Origin: Acidimicrobiia bacterium
GTDB taxonomy: Bacteria > Actinomycetota > Acidimicrobiia > Spongiisociales > SHLN01
DNA: 6,460 nucleotides
Direction of reading: 5' to 3'
Assembly: GCA_030624805.1 (NCBI GenBank)
Contig: JAUXJL010000120.1
Span: 1-6,460 of the forward strand
The notes under the pieces were generated by a model. The model saw only the letters and a program-made list of their open reading frames with translations, did not search any database and was not told where the DNA came from. Made by a program: the position numbers and the translations under genes. This document shows, one piece after another, positions 5,300-6,460 of the stretch (the first letter of the stretch is position 1; each line of letters begins with the position of its first letter).

Positions 5300-6460
5300 T
5301 GCGAATTCGGGCCCGCCTTGCCCTCTACGGCGCAACCGTAACGGCGATCGCCATGCTGGGATTCGGGATCCTGCTCGGCGCGTTGGTCGGCCAGAGCGCG
5401 CCAAACGATCAGGAGAAGGAGCTGCGGCTGCTCTCCGATCAGACGGTAGCGGGATTGGCCGGCCTCACGAGCGAAGCAGTGGCCGCAACCACACCGCTCT
5501 CGCTCGTAGATCCCGCACAAAGCACAGATTCGTTCATCACCATCGTGGGCCCGGACGGCATTTCGCTGTATTCCACCGGGGCGCTCGACGGAAGCCCTCT
5601 TCGAATACCGGCAGCCGTGATCGTGGAGGCCGAACAAACCGGCTCTTCGACCGCAGTACTCAATCCAACACCCGACCTCCAGGTACGGGTGCACGCCACC
5701 CGGTGGATGTCCGACAACAACGATCTGCTCGGCGTCGTCGTAGCCGGCCAATCGACAAGGTTCGTCGACGAGCAGGTGACCGGGTTGCGAGCGGTGCTGT
5801 GGGTCACCGGAATCATCACGTTGATTGCGGCCTCCATAGTTGCATGGCTCGTGAGCGGCCGGGCCCTCAAACCGCTCTTGGATCTCGTAGAGACCACCGA
5901 TCGAATTGGATCCACCGGCGATCTCAGTGGCCGCCTGCCCGCCAACAAGAGCCGGGACGAGGTGGGACGGCTCACCACGAGCTTCAACGCCATGTTGACC
6001 GAGCTGGAAACAGCTCAGAACCGGCTCGCCCAATCGCTCGATGCGCAACGCCGGTTTGTGGCGGATGCGTCGCACGAGCTGCGCAGTCCCCTTACGACCA
6101 TCCGCAACAACGCCGGATTCCTGCTCGACCGACCCGAAGCCACGGAGGAAGATCGGGCCGAAGCGATTGCCGACATCGCCGCGGAAGCTGGGCGGATGAC
6201 ACGACTGGTTGACGACATGCTCACACTAGCTCTGGCCGATGCCGAGGCGCCCCCGGCACGCACTCCGGTAGACCTGTCGGTCGTCATGCACGATGTACGG
6301 AGCCGAGCCGAACGATCTGAGATCACCGTCGACGTGGATGCAGACGGATCGGCTGTCGTTCTCGGTGACGCCGCCGCCCTCTCGCAGGTTGCCTGGATAT
6401 TGATCGACAATGCGGCCAAGCACGGCGCTGGTCCCATTTCCATCTCTGTTGAACAGCGTG
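5299..6460 (+). CDS. Membrane sensor histidine kinase, partner of the response regulator (3' truncated by window edge)
   Basis: The ATG at 5299 shares its A with the regulator's TAA stop, and the frame stays open to the window end (387 codons). TM1 (about 10-31) and TM2 (about 166-186) enclose an extracytoplasmic sensor domain of about 130 residues. It contains FITIVGPDGISLYSTG (79-94), a strand-turn-strand typical of PAS/Cache-like periplasmic sensors. A HAMP linker follows (about 187-240, with LKPL and DEVGRL). The HisKA H-box FVADASHELRSPLTTIRN (253-270) has the phosphorylated His259. The ATPase N-box LIDNAAKHG (368-376) starts the catalytic domain, but the G-boxes lie beyond the edge. The kinase should autophosphorylate His259 and pass phosphate to Asp57 of the adjacent regulator. 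It resembles actinobacterial MprB/BaeS-type kinases; the signal is unknown. Confidence 0.95.
   Translation, partial: MRIRARLALYGATVTAIAMLGFGILLGALVGQSAPNDQEKELRLLSDQTVAGLAGLTSEAVAATTPLSLVDPAQSTDSFITIVGPDGISLYSTGALDGSPLRIPAAVIVEAEQTGSSTAVLNPTPDLQVRVHATRWMSDNNDLLGVVVAGQSTRFVDEQVTGLRAVLWVTGIITLIAASIVAWLVSGRALKPLLDLVETTDRIGSTGDLSGRLPANKSRDEVGRLTTSFNAMLTELETAQNRLAQSLDAQRRFVADASHELRSPLTTIRNNAGFLLDRPEATEEDRAEAIADIAAEAGRMTRLVDDMLTLALADAEAPPARTPVDLSVVMHDVRSRAERSEITVDVDADGSAVVLGDAAALSQVAWILIDNAAKHGAGPISISVEQR

Noticed and set aside
5284..6075. Long minus-strand open frame (263 codons) opposite the kinase
   Set aside because: The plus strand encodes an unmistakable histidine kinase with TM, HAMP and H-box regions. 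The antisense product has no recognisable motif.
1..6460. tRNA, rRNA, CRISPR array, insertion sequence, riboswitch or phage signature
   Set aside because: No repeat-spacer pattern, transposase motif, terminal inverted repeats or structured RNA signature was seen, and nearly all bases are accounted for by five ordinary chromosomal genes.

Overview
The window is GC-rich and almost fully coding. Its short intergenic gaps, a GTG start, a possible leaderless gene and an MprA/MprB-like two-component pair point to an Actinomycetota chromosome, perhaps an environmental lineage such as Acidimicrobiia. The phylum is an inference from style and protein resemblance; no rRNA or other marker gene is present. 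Nothing suggests a phage, plasmid, IS element or CRISPR array.

Layout. Bases 1-1651 (+) hold the 3' three quarters of a UMF1/Atg22-type MFS permease, whose N-terminus lies outside the window. After 66 bases, 1718-3832 (+) encodes a complete second permease that is clearly a paralogue of the first. Both carry the same unusual architecture. The cytoplasmic loop after TM8 of an ordinary UMF1 permease is replaced by an extra membrane segment, a soluble beta-rich domain of about 150-180 residues resembling jelly-roll carbohydrate-binding modules, and a second extra membrane segment. This is the most interesting feature of the window. The end of the second permease overlaps, tail to tail, 93 bases of a minus-strand alpha/beta hydrolase gene (4519 down to 3740).

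A 96-base divergent intergenic region (4520-4615) separates the hydrolase from a plus-strand two-component operon. It contains a perfect 9-bp inverted repeat with a 3-nt spacer and candidate -10 elements for both directions. An OmpR-family response regulator (4616-5299) is followed by a membrane sensor histidine kinase (from 5299) that runs off the right edge. The two genes share one base (TAATG).

The kinase and regulator should form one phosphorelay: an extracytoplasmic signal leads to autophosphorylation at His259, transfer to Asp57 and DNA binding. The two permeases are probably co-transcribed and may handle related solutes, or one may assist the other. The sequence does not show whether the two-component system controls the permeases or the hydrolase; the shared divergent region makes the hydrolase the more plausible target.
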